64,000 nt of DNA, from NCBI RefSeq assembly GCF_024345835.1, contig NZ_JAGQBW010000010.1, forward strand, positions 1 to 64,000, given 5' to 3'. Source of the stretch: Synechococcus sp. HJ21-Hayes (GTDB lineage: Bacteria; Cyanobacteriota; Cyanobacteriia; PCC-6307; Cyanobiaceae). The stretch's first letter is position 1. Every line of letters starts with the position of its first letter. The notes under the pieces were generated by a model. It was not told where the DNA came from and made no database searches. It was given only the letters and a program-made list of their open reading frames with translations. Shown in pieces: positions 9,076 through 18,219 of the stretch. Both the position numbers and the translations under genes were made by a program.

Positions 9076-11924
9076 GGGGTGATCTCCTGTACCGGCAGCC
9101 CCAGCCGCTGCAGGGCCTGGCCCATCAGCTCCAAACCGCGGTGGCGGGAGTAGTGCTGCCGCGCATGGGCTAGCGCCGTTGCGCTGACGTGCCGCCAGAG
9201 CTTGTCGTCGACCAGGAGCCGCTCGATCTGCTCCACCCAGTCGTCGAGTCCCTCGGCAATCAGCACCTCCTCGCCGTGGCGCAGTTCGGTGCCCTCAGCG
9301 GCGATCGGGCTCAGCACCTGGGGGGTGCCCCGGGCCAGAGCTCCCACCACCTTGCCCTTGAGGCCTGCCCCTGCCCTTAGGGGCACCACCAACATCCGAT
9401 GACTGTCGTAGACGCTGGCGGTATCCGCCACCCAGCCCCGCACCCGGACCCCTGGCTGCTGACCCCAGGCCTGGGCCAGCTCTGGATCCAGGCCGCTGCC
9501 ATAGAGGTGCAGCTCCAGCTGGGGGTGGCGTTGCCGTAGACGCGGCCACAGCTCCGCCAGGAAAAAGGCCACGGCATCGCCGTTGGGGGGATGGGTGTAA
9601 CTGCCCAGAAAGGCCAGGCCTTCGCGCCCCTCCGGCGAGGGGGGCTGCGCCACGCAGTCCACCACCCAGGGGCAGGCTGCCGTGGGGGCGCGGCCCAGGG
9701 TTTCCGCCTCGATCAGCCGGCGCTCCACGGCGCTGTAGCTGAGGGTGAGATCCACCATCCCGATCGCTTGCAGTTCTTCGCGGCGGGTGCTGGCCACGCT
9801 GGCTCTGGCCTGCTCGTGGGCCTCGCCGGCCAGGCCCGCGGTCCGCAGCTGGCGCAGTTCGCGCAAGTAGTGAAGATCGGCTGTGCAGAACAGCAGCCGT
9901 GCTCGCGGCGCATGCTCTCGGATGGCGGCCATGTGGTCGCGCACCGTGGTGTAGCGCACGAGGTAGAGCAGCTGGAATTCATGGCCCCGCTGGCGCAGGA
10001 ACTGCTCCAGGGAGAGCACAAACGGGGCATGGACGCTCTCAATGCCCTGGCGCTGCAAGGCCTCGCTGTAGTTCCCCAGCCAGGCCAGGTTCGCCGGCAG
10101 GAAGGTCACCTTCCATCCCAGCTCCTGCAGCAGACCCATCTCGGTGATGGCGGCCTGGCTGCCGGCATCCCGATCGGGCCGCGGCGGGGCATGGTCGAGC
10201 ACCAGCACCCGCCCCACGATCCCCCGGTCTTTGCTGGATTCGGCTGCCGCCTTGGATGGCGGGCCCGATGGTTGGAAGGCGTGCTGCCACTTGCGCTGAA
10301 ACAGCGGCGCATGTTCCAGCTGCAGGCGCTTGCTGCCCTCCGGGTTACCCGTGTCGATGCCGCAGGTTGTGCCCTCGTGGTGGATCACCCGGGCGAGGGG
10401 GGCACAGCGAACGCGCAGCTGCTGGGCTCGTACCTGGAAGGCCAGGTCGGTGTCCTCGAAGTAGGCCGGGGCAAAGTCGGCGCTGAACCCCCCCAGCTGC
10501 TGCCACACCGCCAGCCGGATGGCCAGGCAGGCGGCGCTCACGTAATCCACCTGGCGGGTGTAGCTGACCCTGGGGTCGTAGGGATTGCCACCGCGCCCGT
10601 AATTCCAGGGCTGGCCATCGCCCCACACAATCCCTCCCGACTCCTGCAGTCGGCCGTTGGGAAAGATCAGCTGGGCGCCGGTGATCCCCGTATCCGGCCA
10701 CAGCGCAAAGGGCGCCAGGAGTTCCTCCAGCCACCTGGCACAGGGCTCGGTGTCGTTGTTGAGCAGCACCACAAACGAGCCCCGGGCCAGGGCCACGCCG
10801 CTCTGGCAGGCCTGGTTGAAACCCTGGGCCTGGTCATGGCGCACCAGGCGAACACCCTGCAGATCCCGGTTGAGGGCCTCGCTGGTGCCGTCGGAGCTGC
10901 CGTCGTCCACCAGGATCAGCTCCATCGCGACCCGGGTAGGGGCGTAGGCGATCGCCAGCAGGCAGCGGCGGGTGACGCCGTAGTGGTTATGGGCCGGGAT
11001 TACCACCGACACCAAGGGAGCGTCGCTGCAGGGCAACTGCACCGGACGCTCCAGCGGCACCACCGGGCTGGCTGGGGTGTAGCCCTCGACGACCAGCCGA
11101 TGCAGGCGGGGTAGGTCTGGCGGTAGCGGCACTTCACCCGCCTCCGCCCACTGCAGCCAGGTGCTGAGGCTGCGGTGCTGCTCCAGAACCAGGGGGTGGA
11201 GATGGTCGGGGAAGGGCGGCCGGCCGTGCTCCAGCAGGGCTGGCCAGGGGGTGAGCTGAAAGGGCGTGAGGGTGATGCGCTCATCCAAGCTGCGCCCCGC
11301 CTCATCCCGCAGTTCCAGGTGATGGGGACGGCCATCACAGGCCTCAGGGGGGATCACGCCACGCACATGGCCGTGGCCGTCGCTGCGCAGCTGCACAGAG
11401 ACACGGCCGTCCACCAGCAGCTCCAGGCGGGCATGGGGATCCCCCCAGCCGTAGATCACCGGGCCTTCGAGGCCATGCAGTCCGCCCCTGCCAAAGCCCT
11501 GCCCTCGGCGGTGCAATTGCTCCAGGCGGCGATAGCGCTCAGGGTTGAGCCGCTGGGGACTGCCACTGAGCTCCACCGGGCCGTCGGGAGTGTCGAGGAA
11601 GGCCCGCAGCACGCTGCCGGTGCCCCGGGGCGGCAACTCCCGCTCCAGGGGACCCTGCAGCACGAAGCCGCAGGGCAGCGTGAGCCCTTCCCGCTCCAGG
11701 TCGTCGCGGTGGATGTGGGCCGTTACCACCGCCAGGGGCCAGGCGCGGCCGGGTTGGAGCAGATCCTCGAGCACCAGGCGCACCAGCAGGGGGGCGGGGG
11801 CTGCTGTGGGCGGCACTGGGCAAGCCCAGCCACTGAGGGCGCCAGAGGTGCCCAGATCGTCGAGCTGCCCCGCCCAGGAACCCCGCTGGTGGGGGGCAAT
11901 GGCAGCCGGCAGGCTCGACGGCAC
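9072..11924 (-). CDS. Two-domain glycosyltransferase (GT2 plus GT4-like)
   Basis: About 950 residues. The first 300 residues hold what look like two beta-sandwich modules (GWACPVP...CGFVLQGPL, then VIYGWGDPHARLELLVDG). Residues about 305-560 are a GT-A family 2 domain: VSVVIPAHNHYGVTRRCL, LILVDDGSSDGTSEAL, a NNDTEP metal-binding site and a YFEDTDLAFQVR segment. Residues about 575-945 are a GT-B family 4-like domain: RVLVLDHAPPRPDRDAGS, AFLGSYTHPPN, GSGLDPELAQAWG, and RAGAGLKGKVVGALARGTP. The start is a GTG at 11922-11924 with GAAGGG upstream. First gene of the secretion operon, so it may build or attach glycan on the exported product. It sits beside an inverted duplication shared with the divergent gene. 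Confidence 0.85.
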   Translation of the reverse strand: MPSSLPAAIAPHQRGSWAGQLDDLGTSGALSGWACPVPPTAAPAPLLVRLVLEDLLQPGRAWPLAVVTAHIHRDDLEREGLTLPCGFVLQGPLERELPPRGTGSVLRAFLDTPDGPVELSGSPQRLNPERYRRLEQLHRRGQGFGRGGLHGLEGPVIYGWGDPHARLELLVDGRVSVQLRSDGHGHVRGVIPPEACDGRPHHLELRDEAGRSLDERITLTPFQLTPWPALLEHGRPPFPDHLHPLVLEQHRSLSTWLQWAEAGEVPLPPDLPRLHRLVVEGYTPASPVVPLERPVQLPCSDAPLVSVVIPAHNHYGVTRRCLLAIAYAPTRVAMELILVDDGSSDGTSEALNRDLQGVRLVRHDQAQGFNQACQSGVALARGSFVVLLNNDTEPCARWLEELLAPFALWPDTGITGAQLIFPNGRLQESGGIVWGDGQPWNYGRGGNPYDPRVSYTRQVDYVSAACLAIRLAVWQQLGGFSADFAPAYFEDTDLAFQVRAQQLRVRCAPLARVIHHEGTTCGIDTGNPEGSKRLQLEHAPLFQRKWQHAFQPSGPPSKAAAESSKDRGIVGRVLVLDHAPPRPDRDAGSQAAITEMGLLQELGWKVTFLPANLAWLGNYSEALQRQGIESVHAPFVLSLEQFLRQRGHEFQLLYLVRYTTVRDHMAAIREHAPRARLLFCTADLHYLRELRQLRTAGLAGEAHEQARASVASTRREELQAIGMVDLTLSYSAVERRLIEAETLGRAPTAACPWVVDCVAQPPSPEGREGLAFLGSYTHPPNGDAVAFFLAELWPRLRQRHPQLELHLYGSGLDPELAQAWGQQPGVRVRGWVADTASVYDSHRMLVVPLRAGAGLKGKVVGALARGTPQVLSPIAAEGTELRHGEEVLIAEGLDDWVEQIERLLVDDKLWRHVSATALAHARQHYSRHRGLELMGQALQRLGLPVQEITP

Positions 11925-11928
11925 GGGG

Positions 11929-12019
11929 TACGCCCTTCATTGCATCAACACATCCACAAACTGATGAAGGGCCTCGGCGTTGGGCCCTCCTGATGCAGGT
12001 GCGCGCAATGAAGGGCGTA
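11929..12019. repeat. Inverted duplication between divergent glycan operons
   Basis: The 15-base sequence TACGCCCTTCATTGC at 11929-11943 recurs exactly inverted at 12005-12019 (GCAATGAAGGGCGTA), with 61 bases between. The match extends to 19 bases if 10 extra bases in the right arm are skipped (TGATGCA at 11991-11997). The right arm contains the probable ATG of the plus-strand gene. The left arm contains an ATG in a frame that is not used by the glycosyltransferase. A partial third copy (GATGAAGGGC) lies at about 11962. Confidence 0.7.
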
Positions 12020-14155
12020 GAAGCGGTGCGACATCGACCCCTCGGAGGCGAGCCCGAGCTTGGGATCTGGGTGTCGCTGGACACCCTGCTGGAGCTGGCC
12101 TTGCCGGCTCAGGCCCAGTTGGAGCTGTGGCGCCGTTTGCTGGCGGACCTCGGCCCCAGCGACAGCAGTGCCCAGGACGCATGCCGCGTGGCCTTGCTGG
12201 CGGCCCTGTGTGAACAGGAACCCCTGCAGGGGTGCCACAGCCTGGAACGCGGCTCCTGGCAGGAGGGCCGCGGGGCATGGCAGGCGGCGCTGGAGCACCA
12301 CGGCCAGCTGTTGGCGCTACGGCCCGCGGCCGCCCCGGCGGCGATGGTGCGGCTCATGGAGGGCCTGATCCAGATGCTGGCCCGCCTGGATCAGGCCCTC
12401 ACCCATCGCCAATGGCGGCCGCCGGCCTCACCGCGGGAGAACGCCGAGGTCCATGGCCTCGCCGCGGAACTGCTGCTGGCGATCCGTGGCCTTGGCGGGC
12501 CGCTGCCGGCTTGGTTCGCTGTGGTGGAGGAAGGGCTGCTGCGGCGTGGAGCCCTGGCCCTGTTGCAACAGGCCGATGGGGAATGCCGCCGCCAGGGCCT
12601 CGCCCTGCTGTTGCGGCTGGCGCAGTTCCAGCCTGTGCCGGAGGGGCTCCAGGCACGCTTGGAGCTGGCGGTTCTGAGCCTGCTGGCAGACCTGGACCAG
12701 AGCAGCCATCCCGCCGCCGATCTCCAGGCCCTGGTGGTTGTTCTGGCCCCCTTGGGGAGCCTTGTGGACAACCCTCAGACCCGCCTGCAGGTGCAGGACG
12801 CCCTGGCCTTGGCGGAGGGTTGCTTGGCTCTGAATGCCGAGGCCATCGACCCCTGGGACGTGGCCTCCCTGCAGGAGCAGCCGCGTGGCGTTGCGGTGGA
12901 ACCCGACCAGATCAGGGCCCTCGTGCGCGATTGGCTGGACGATCACCCCGCCTCGGAACCGGCCGTGGAGCTGGACCTGGTGTGGATCCCCGGGGCACGG
13001 CCCCTGCCCCACAGCCCGGGCCAGCTGGCCCTCAACCTGGCCGCGGTGGTGCCGGACTGTGGCAGCGATCTCCCGCAGTTAGAGCCGGTGCTGGCGGCTT
13101 TTTTTGAGCCCCTGGCAGCGGCTGGCCGCGGCCACGGCTGGCGTCTGCGGCAGCCTGCTGCCAGCTTGCTCAGCTCACTTCGCCAGCTCTGGAGCGCCGG
13201 TGGTTCCCTCACCGGGCTGGACTGCCGGGTGCTGGCCGCGGCCCAGGGCCTGTGGCAGCGCTGGGGTGGCCCGGGAGTGCTCGGTGCCCTCCAGATTCCG
13301 CCTGGCTGGCCGCCGGCCCGGCTGGAGCCGGGGTGTTGTCTCGTGCAGCCCTCCCCTGTGCAGCTGGCTGGCTTGCGCTCTTGGTTGCTGGACCGCGAGC
13401 GCTTAGAGCAGGCCCTGGCCTTGATCCGCCGTCATCACCACGATCCCGCCTTTATGGCGCAGGCCGCCGCCAGCCGCGATCCCGATGGCTGGGCGGCGGT
13501 GCAGGCGCTGTGTGCCTTGCACGTGGAGGAGGGCTTCTATGCCGCCACGTCGGATCCCCTGGCCAGCCTGCGCGCCTGGGCTGATTCGTGCCTGGCCCTG
13601 TTGGCCCAATCCCAGTGGCTGTTGGATCTGCACCAGCCCATGGGCTCCTGGTGGGCGGTGCTACAGGGGCTTGTGCGGGAGCACAGCCGCCTGCCGGACC
13701 TGGTGGTGGGACCTGAGGACGAGGGGTTCTATCAACTGCTCGCTGGTCAGGAGGTGGTGGTGGTCAGCCCCTTGGCGGCCCTGGTGGAGGAGCAGCACCG
13801 CAGTGGGAATGCCTTCGCCTTGTTTGTGGATTTGGCGATTGCCCCTTACGGGCTGCGCTGTGTGGCGGCTCCAGCCTCCTTCTATCCCGAACGGCCCCAC
13901 CGGGGGTTTGAGGCGAGCTTGGCCGCTTGCTTGGAGGCGATCGAGGTGGTGGCCCGGCAGCGCCCTTTCAGCGTGTTTCTTTGCTCAGCCGGCGCTTACG
14001 ACCTACCGCTCTGCCAAGCCGTGCGGGATCGCTACGGGGCCAGTTGTGTGGCCATCGGCGCGAGCCTCCACGCCCGCTTTGGCATCGAGCAGCCGGTCAG
14101 CCAGCACTGGCGTTGCGGGCAACGCCGCAGCGACCGCTGGCGGCGCATCAGCTGA
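12008..14155 (+). CDS. Large protein of unknown function, possible GT-D-like C-terminus
   Basis: About 715 residues from the ATG at 12008 (MKGVEAVRHR); an in-frame ATG at 11993 is an alternative. Most of the protein is helical and leucine/alanine/glutamine-rich (residues about 20-290), like a repeat or solenoid array. The last 150 residues differ: VVVVSPLAALVEEQHRSG, then FSVFLCSAGAYDLPLCQAVR and GASCVAIGASLHARFGI. That pattern (a strand ending in SAG-Y-LPL and a second ending in IGxxLxxxFGI) recalls GT-D-fold or capsule-biosynthesis proteins known to me. I cannot assign a family with confidence. First gene of the plus-strand operon opposite the secretion operon. Confidence 0.65.
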   Translation: MKGVEAVRHRPLGGEPELGIWVSLDTLLELALPAQAQLELWRRLLADLGPSDSSAQDACRVALLAALCEQEPLQGCHSLERGSWQEGRGAWQAALEHHGQLLALRPAAAPAAMVRLMEGLIQMLARLDQALTHRQWRPPASPRENAEVHGLAAELLLAIRGLGGPLPAWFAVVEEGLLRRGALALLQQADGECRRQGLALLLRLAQFQPVPEGLQARLELAVLSLLADLDQSSHPAADLQALVVVLAPLGSLVDNPQTRLQVQDALALAEGCLALNAEAIDPWDVASLQEQPRGVAVEPDQIRALVRDWLDDHPASEPAVELDLVWIPGARPLPHSPGQLALNLAAVVPDCGSDLPQLEPVLAAFFEPLAAAGRGHGWRLRQPAASLLSSLRQLWSAGGSLTGLDCRVLAAAQGLWQRWGGPGVLGALQIPPGWPPARLEPGCCLVQPSPVQLAGLRSWLLDRERLEQALALIRRHHHDPAFMAQAAASRDPDGWAAVQALCALHVEEGFYAATSDPLASLRAWADSCLALLAQSQWLLDLHQPMGSWWAVLQGLVREHSRLPDLVVGPEDEGFYQLLAGQEVVVVSPLAALVEEQHRSGNAFALFVDLAIAPYGLRCVAAPASFYPERPHRGFEASLAACLEAIEVVARQRPFSVFLCSAGAYDLPLCQAVRDRYGASCVAIGASLHARFGIEQPVSQHWRCGQRRSDRWRRIS

Positions 14156-14207
14156 AGGGCTGCTGCAGGGGGATGTCAAGGCTGGGTAAGCGACTCAGCC
14201 TGAAGCC

Positions 14208-15101
14208 ATGGCTGCGCCGTCGTCCCCGCAACGCGAAAGGCCCGCACCAGTGCTGCGGAAAGAGCTGCTGCAGCTGCATGACGACCACCGCCAGTTCAGC
14301 AGTTTTGAAGCGTTTGCGGTGGCCTTGCCGGGGCTGATGCAGCTGGGGCGCCATCGGGATGCCGCTGCCACCTGTGTGGCCCTGCTGGGGTTGATCGAAC
14401 CGCTGAGTGGCCGGCAGATCGAACCCCGCTGGATTCAGATCGGTCGTACCAATCTGCGGGAGTCAATTGTGGCGGCGGAGTGCCTATCCCGCCATCGCGC
14501 CATCACCCGCGTACTGGAGTATCTCGGGGAGAGCCAGATCAGCCTGCGGCAAAAACGGGTCTATCTGCCGGAAACCTCCACGGGATTTGTGCGCTGGCTG
14601 GGCCACTACTTGCCCCACAGCCTGGAGCTCAGCGACTTTCTTCAGGATGCAGAAATTGTGCCCTCAGACCAGGCTCTGCATCAGAATCTCTGTGCACTCA
14701 CCTATGGCCCAGATAGCTTTGATCTGGTGATCTGCAACGACGTCTTTGAGCATGTCTATGACCTCCCTAAGGCCATTGAAGAAGTGCACCGGGTTTTGAA
14801 GCCTGGCGGGCGATTGTTGTCTACGTTTCCGATGGCTTTTGGTCAGCAGGAAAGTATGATCAAGGCGGAATACAAGGGGCAACACCAAGCCGCATTGTTC
14901 CGAGGAGAGCCGGAATATCACGGTGACCCCATTCGGCCGACCCGTGGGTCTCTGGTGTATCAGATCCCTGGCTGGGAGATTCTCGATTTGGCTTCCACGA
15001 TTGGTTTCTCGGCCGTGGTGATCCACTTGATCAGCAGCTGGAAGCATGGCGTGCTCGGAGCTGATCTGCCGGGGGTTTTGGTGGCCGATTTTCTGCGCTA
15101 G
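14208..15101 (+). CDS. SAM-dependent class I methyltransferase
   Basis: 297 residues. The core contains FDLVICNDVFEHVYDLPKA followed by HRVLKPGGRLLSTFPMAFG, the strand 4-strand 5 region of Methyltransf_11-type enzymes. The N-terminal 100 residues are helical and carry no obvious glycine-rich motif I, so SAM binding may be atypical. A typical role in this setting is methylation of a sugar or lipid-linked glycan. It lies 52 bases after the preceding gene and 2 bases before the next, on the same strand, so it is within an operon. Confidence 0.8.
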   Translation: MAAPSSPQRERPAPVLRKELLQLHDDHRQFSSFEAFAVALPGLMQLGRHRDAAATCVALLGLIEPLSGRQIEPRWIQIGRTNLRESIVAAECLSRHRAITRVLEYLGESQISLRQKRVYLPETSTGFVRWLGHYLPHSLELSDFLQDAEIVPSDQALHQNLCALTYGPDSFDLVICNDVFEHVYDLPKAIEEVHRVLKPGGRLLSTFPMAFGQQESMIKAEYKGQHQAALFRGEPEYHGDPIRPTRGSLVYQIPGWEILDLASTIGFSAVVIHLISSWKHGVLGADLPGVLVADFLR

Positions 15102-15103
15102 TC

Positions 15104-16069
15104 ATGGATATCTCTCCCGGTCTTGCCCGCTTAAGGCGCGCCCTGCTGCTGCACCCCGCGGATGCCCAGAGCTGGCAAGCATTGATTGACTTCATCCAAT
15201 CCACGGGCGGAGGCTGGCTGCTCTCGGATCTGGATGGGTTATTCGACGATCCCATCGCCGCCCCGCAAGCTGTTCCACGCGATCACCAGGCCGAGGTGCT
15301 GGAGCAGGGACTGGAGGCCCACCGTGCCGGTGATGTCGAGGGGCTGGCCAAGGCCCTGGGCCGCCTGCAGGGTCTGGATGCCGATGGAGCCTGGGCCCAT
15401 GGCCTTTCGGGCTTGCTGGCGGAGATGGGTGGGGCCAGTGGCTATGCCGCCTTCGCCCGAGCTCTGGAGCGGGATCCAGCCAACGCCTGGTTTCGCTACT
15501 GGACCAGCGTGGCCGCCCTGCGCCGCCGCGACTGGATCGACTTCGCCTATCAGGCCCTACCGCTGGCCGGCTCGGACACCCTGGAGCACCAAGTGGTGGT
15601 GCTGGCTGCCGTGTATCACCTGATTGCCATCGCCTTGGTGCAACTGGTTCCAGATCTTTGTCGTAGCAACGACCTGCGTGTGTTCGATTTGGTGCATCCG
15701 GACACGATCGCCCACAACCGCAATGATCTCACCGCTGCTGTGCTGCGGTTTCTGAATAAAGAACGGCGCAAGATGGTTCGGATCCTGATGGCCTATCTCC
15801 ATCATTCCTACCCGAAGTCCAGCGTCCATTGGGGCCAGGTGCATCAGCTGCAGGAACTGCTGCGCTGGCGCATTCCCTGGCTAGTGGAACCCCAGCTGAG
15901 CGCCAACCTCTATGCGGCACTTCAGCAGCAGCTGGAGGCCCTGCCGAATCGGAGCCCGCAGCATGGGGATCTGCACGACCTCTTGCCTCAGCGGCCGGGT
16001 GTGGTGTTCGGTGACGAGCACATCACGGTCTGGCGGGATTTCAGATTTCACCTGGTGCCATCGCTGTGA
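15104..16069 (+). CDS. Unknown protein with TPR-like middle segment
   Basis: 321 residues, soluble. Repeated helical units such as RLRRALLLHPADAQSWQALI and FARALERDPANAWFRYWTS carry the small-large spacing of tetratricopeptide motifs. The C-terminal 120 residues (KSSVHWGQVHQLQELLRWR, then PGVVFGDEHITVWRDFRF) match nothing I know. The stop overlaps the next start as GTGA (16066-16069), so the two proteins are made together and may interact. Confidence 0.6.
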   Translation: MDISPGLARLRRALLLHPADAQSWQALIDFIQSTGGGWLLSDLDGLFDDPIAAPQAVPRDHQAEVLEQGLEAHRAGDVEGLAKALGRLQGLDADGAWAHGLSGLLAEMGGASGYAAFARALERDPANAWFRYWTSVAALRRRDWIDFAYQALPLAGSDTLEHQVVVLAAVYHLIAIALVQLVPDLCRSNDLRVFDLVHPDTIAHNRNDLTAAVLRFLNKERRKMVRILMAYLHHSYPKSSVHWGQVHQLQELLRWRIPWLVEPQLSANLYAALQQQLEALPNRSPQHGDLHDLLPQRPGVVFGDEHITVWRDFRFHLVPSL

Positions 16070-18219
16070 TTCTTCGTCCCGGGGAGCCGTTGGCTCCCCT
16101 TGGCTCCGATCTGGTGGAGCTCATTGGCCGCTCGGATCGTTTCACCGCCCTGGCGGCCCAGCTCCTCGATGACGGCTTGCAAACCATCGGCCGCACTGCC
16201 CTGGAGCAGGAGGTGGCGGCTGGGCTGGGGGATCAGCTGGCCACTGCGTTCTACAAGGCCCTGGTGCTGTTGCCTGATCGCCCCATCCTGATGACGGCGG
16301 TGACCGATCTACAGCTGCGCTATCGCTTTCTCTGTGCCCTGGAGGCCATCTACGACCACCGCAGCCAGGCCTTCTGGTTGCGCCATGGCCTCGATCGGGA
16401 GATCCAGGAATCCGAGGCACTCCATGCCACGGCTCGCTTGATGGCCTCCGGCGAGGTGGAGCTGGCCTGTTTTGGCCATCAGTTAGCCGACTACTTCGGT
16501 GTTGCCGTGGAGAGCTCGACTGAACCGGAACGGTCTCCGGCCGCCTTCCTTGGGTTGGAGTCTGTGGTTGGGGATCTCTGGCACCTGCGCCCCGATCCCC
16601 AGCAGCACCTCCAAGGCCGACATGTGTACGTGCTCGTGCCCCACCCTCACATCACCATCGCCAGCGCCAGTTGCCTCTGCAGCCTGGTGGCCCGGGTGCT
16701 GCCGCTGCTGGCACGGCTGCATCCGGATCCCCAGGCCGTGATCTGTGCCCCGCTCGGCACCCGCAAGGTGTCCCTGTCCAAGCAGGGGCACCACAGCTGT
16801 TCCACCTACTTCGATGGGGGGAAGCCAGTGCCGTTCTCGCTCAACCGCGGACTGGAGCCCTATCTGTTGCTGAGCCCGGAGCCCCTGGTTTCAATGTCTG
16901 AGCTGCGCTCGCGCCGCCTCTGCTTTGCGCCACTGGTGGACAGCCTCTCCTCTCTGCTGTTCCGTGATCCAGCCGATTACCGTCTCGGCGATGGGGCCTT
17001 CCAGCACCGGCCCCTCACCTCACCGTTGCAGGTGTCGTTACAGGGGGCTGAGCGGGCATCGGGTTTGCTCACCTCCACCTCATGGCGGCATTGCCTGGTG
17101 GAGGGTCTGCTAGTGCGGAGCCAGCTGGCGGCCTTTTCGCTCACCCCCTGTCACCACCTCGCTGATCGCTATGCCCGCGTCCATGGCTTCTCAGGCCATG
17201 GCCCCTCGGGGGTCATGAATCAGTCGGTCCTGGCCACCTCCCGGGGGTTGCTATCCACATGGCGCTATGAGCGCAACTTCGATAGCTGGTCGGGCCGCAG
17301 TGCGGATGTGGCCCGCCACCCATCCCTCAACTTTCTGGCCTGGGAGCGTGGGGATCCCAGCCGATCTGCAGCCTCAGAGGCGTTACAGATCGCTCCTCTG
17401 CGCTACAGCGGCTATCCCAGTGAGTGCAAGATCGAAGACCTGCGCCTGTTCGCCATTGGGGAGGCCATCTATGCGATTGGTGCCCTGATTCTGTCGCGCT
17501 CTCGCTATCGGGCGTGGCTGCCGGAGATCTCGGCTGAGGCTGCTGCCAACAACACCATCGACGACATGTTGGTGGTTCAGGCCCTAGGACGGCTGGATCT
17601 AGAGTGGGGAGTTCTGGTGTTTGAGCGTTTACCCTTGCTGGAGGTCCCCGCTGAGCCGGAATCCGCTGCCACTCTGCTACCCAGCGGTTTTGAGAAGAAC
17701 TGGCTGATCCACCGGCGCGATCAACAGTTGTTTCTATTCTATTCGGTGCAACCCTGGCGGGTGTTTCAGGCTGATGGCATTCAGCGGCATTGGCAGCTGA
17801 TGCATCATCAGCCGCTCGCCCTGCCAGAGGGGCTTCAGGGGCCGCTGCGCAACAGTGCACACCCCTTTGCGCTTCACGATCGGAATGGCGATCGCGGGCT
17901 TGGGCTTGTGGTGCATCGCCGCCGTAAGCACTCCTACATCTACGATCAATATCTGATTCTGCTTTCGACCGATACCCTGGAGCCTCAGCAGATCAGCCGT
18001 GAGCCGATTCTCTCGGTGAATACCCAGGCCATGGCCCATGATCCCGGCTTCCGTAAAAATCCAGGAGTTTGCTATGTGAGTAGTGTATTGGTGCAGGGTG
18101 ATGAGGTGAGGCTGTTCTTCAATCTGTTTGATTGCCGTACCTGTGTGCTTGCCCTAGCCATGGCCGACCTGATGGCCTTGATCGATGATGGCCTGAGCTT
18201 TGTTCCCCTAGTCCCATAG
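16066..18219 (+). CDS. Unknown large protein, GH130-like beta-propeller C-terminus
   Basis: 717 residues, GTG start coupled to the upstream gene. The N-terminal part (1-400) is unrecognised. From about residue 400 the sequence has strand-rich character. A segment near 545 (GFEKNWLIHRRDQQLFLFYS) resembles the EKNW-pF-x-dG-L-lvYS blade found in five-bladed propeller proteins of the GH130/GH43 type. Later blades read ALHDRNGDRGLGLVVHRRRK and KNPGVCYVSSVLVQGDEVRL. If right, it would bind or cleave a glycan, but catalytic residues cannot be named. The last gene of the plus-strand operon, it overlaps the convergent pyruvyl transferase by 12 bases. Confidence 0.6.
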   Translation: MILRPGEPLAPLGSDLVELIGRSDRFTALAAQLLDDGLQTIGRTALEQEVAAGLGDQLATAFYKALVLLPDRPILMTAVTDLQLRYRFLCALEAIYDHRSQAFWLRHGLDREIQESEALHATARLMASGEVELACFGHQLADYFGVAVESSTEPERSPAAFLGLESVVGDLWHLRPDPQQHLQGRHVYVLVPHPHITIASASCLCSLVARVLPLLARLHPDPQAVICAPLGTRKVSLSKQGHHSCSTYFDGGKPVPFSLNRGLEPYLLLSPEPLVSMSELRSRRLCFAPLVDSLSSLLFRDPADYRLGDGAFQHRPLTSPLQVSLQGAERASGLLTSTSWRHCLVEGLLVRSQLAAFSLTPCHHLADRYARVHGFSGHGPSGVMNQSVLATSRGLLSTWRYERNFDSWSGRSADVARHPSLNFLAWERGDPSRSAASEALQIAPLRYSGYPSECKIEDLRLFAIGEAIYAIGALILSRSRYRAWLPEISAEAAANNTIDDMLVVQALGRLDLEWGVLVFERLPLLEVPAEPESAATLLPSGFEKNWLIHRRDQQLFLFYSVQPWRVFQADGIQRHWQLMHHQPLALPEGLQGPLRNSAHPFALHDRNGDRGLGLVVHRRRKHSYIYDQYLILLSTDTLEPQQISREPILSVNTQAMAHDPGFRKNPGVCYVSSVLVQGDEVRLFFNLFDCRTCVLALAMADLMALIDDGLSFVPLVP

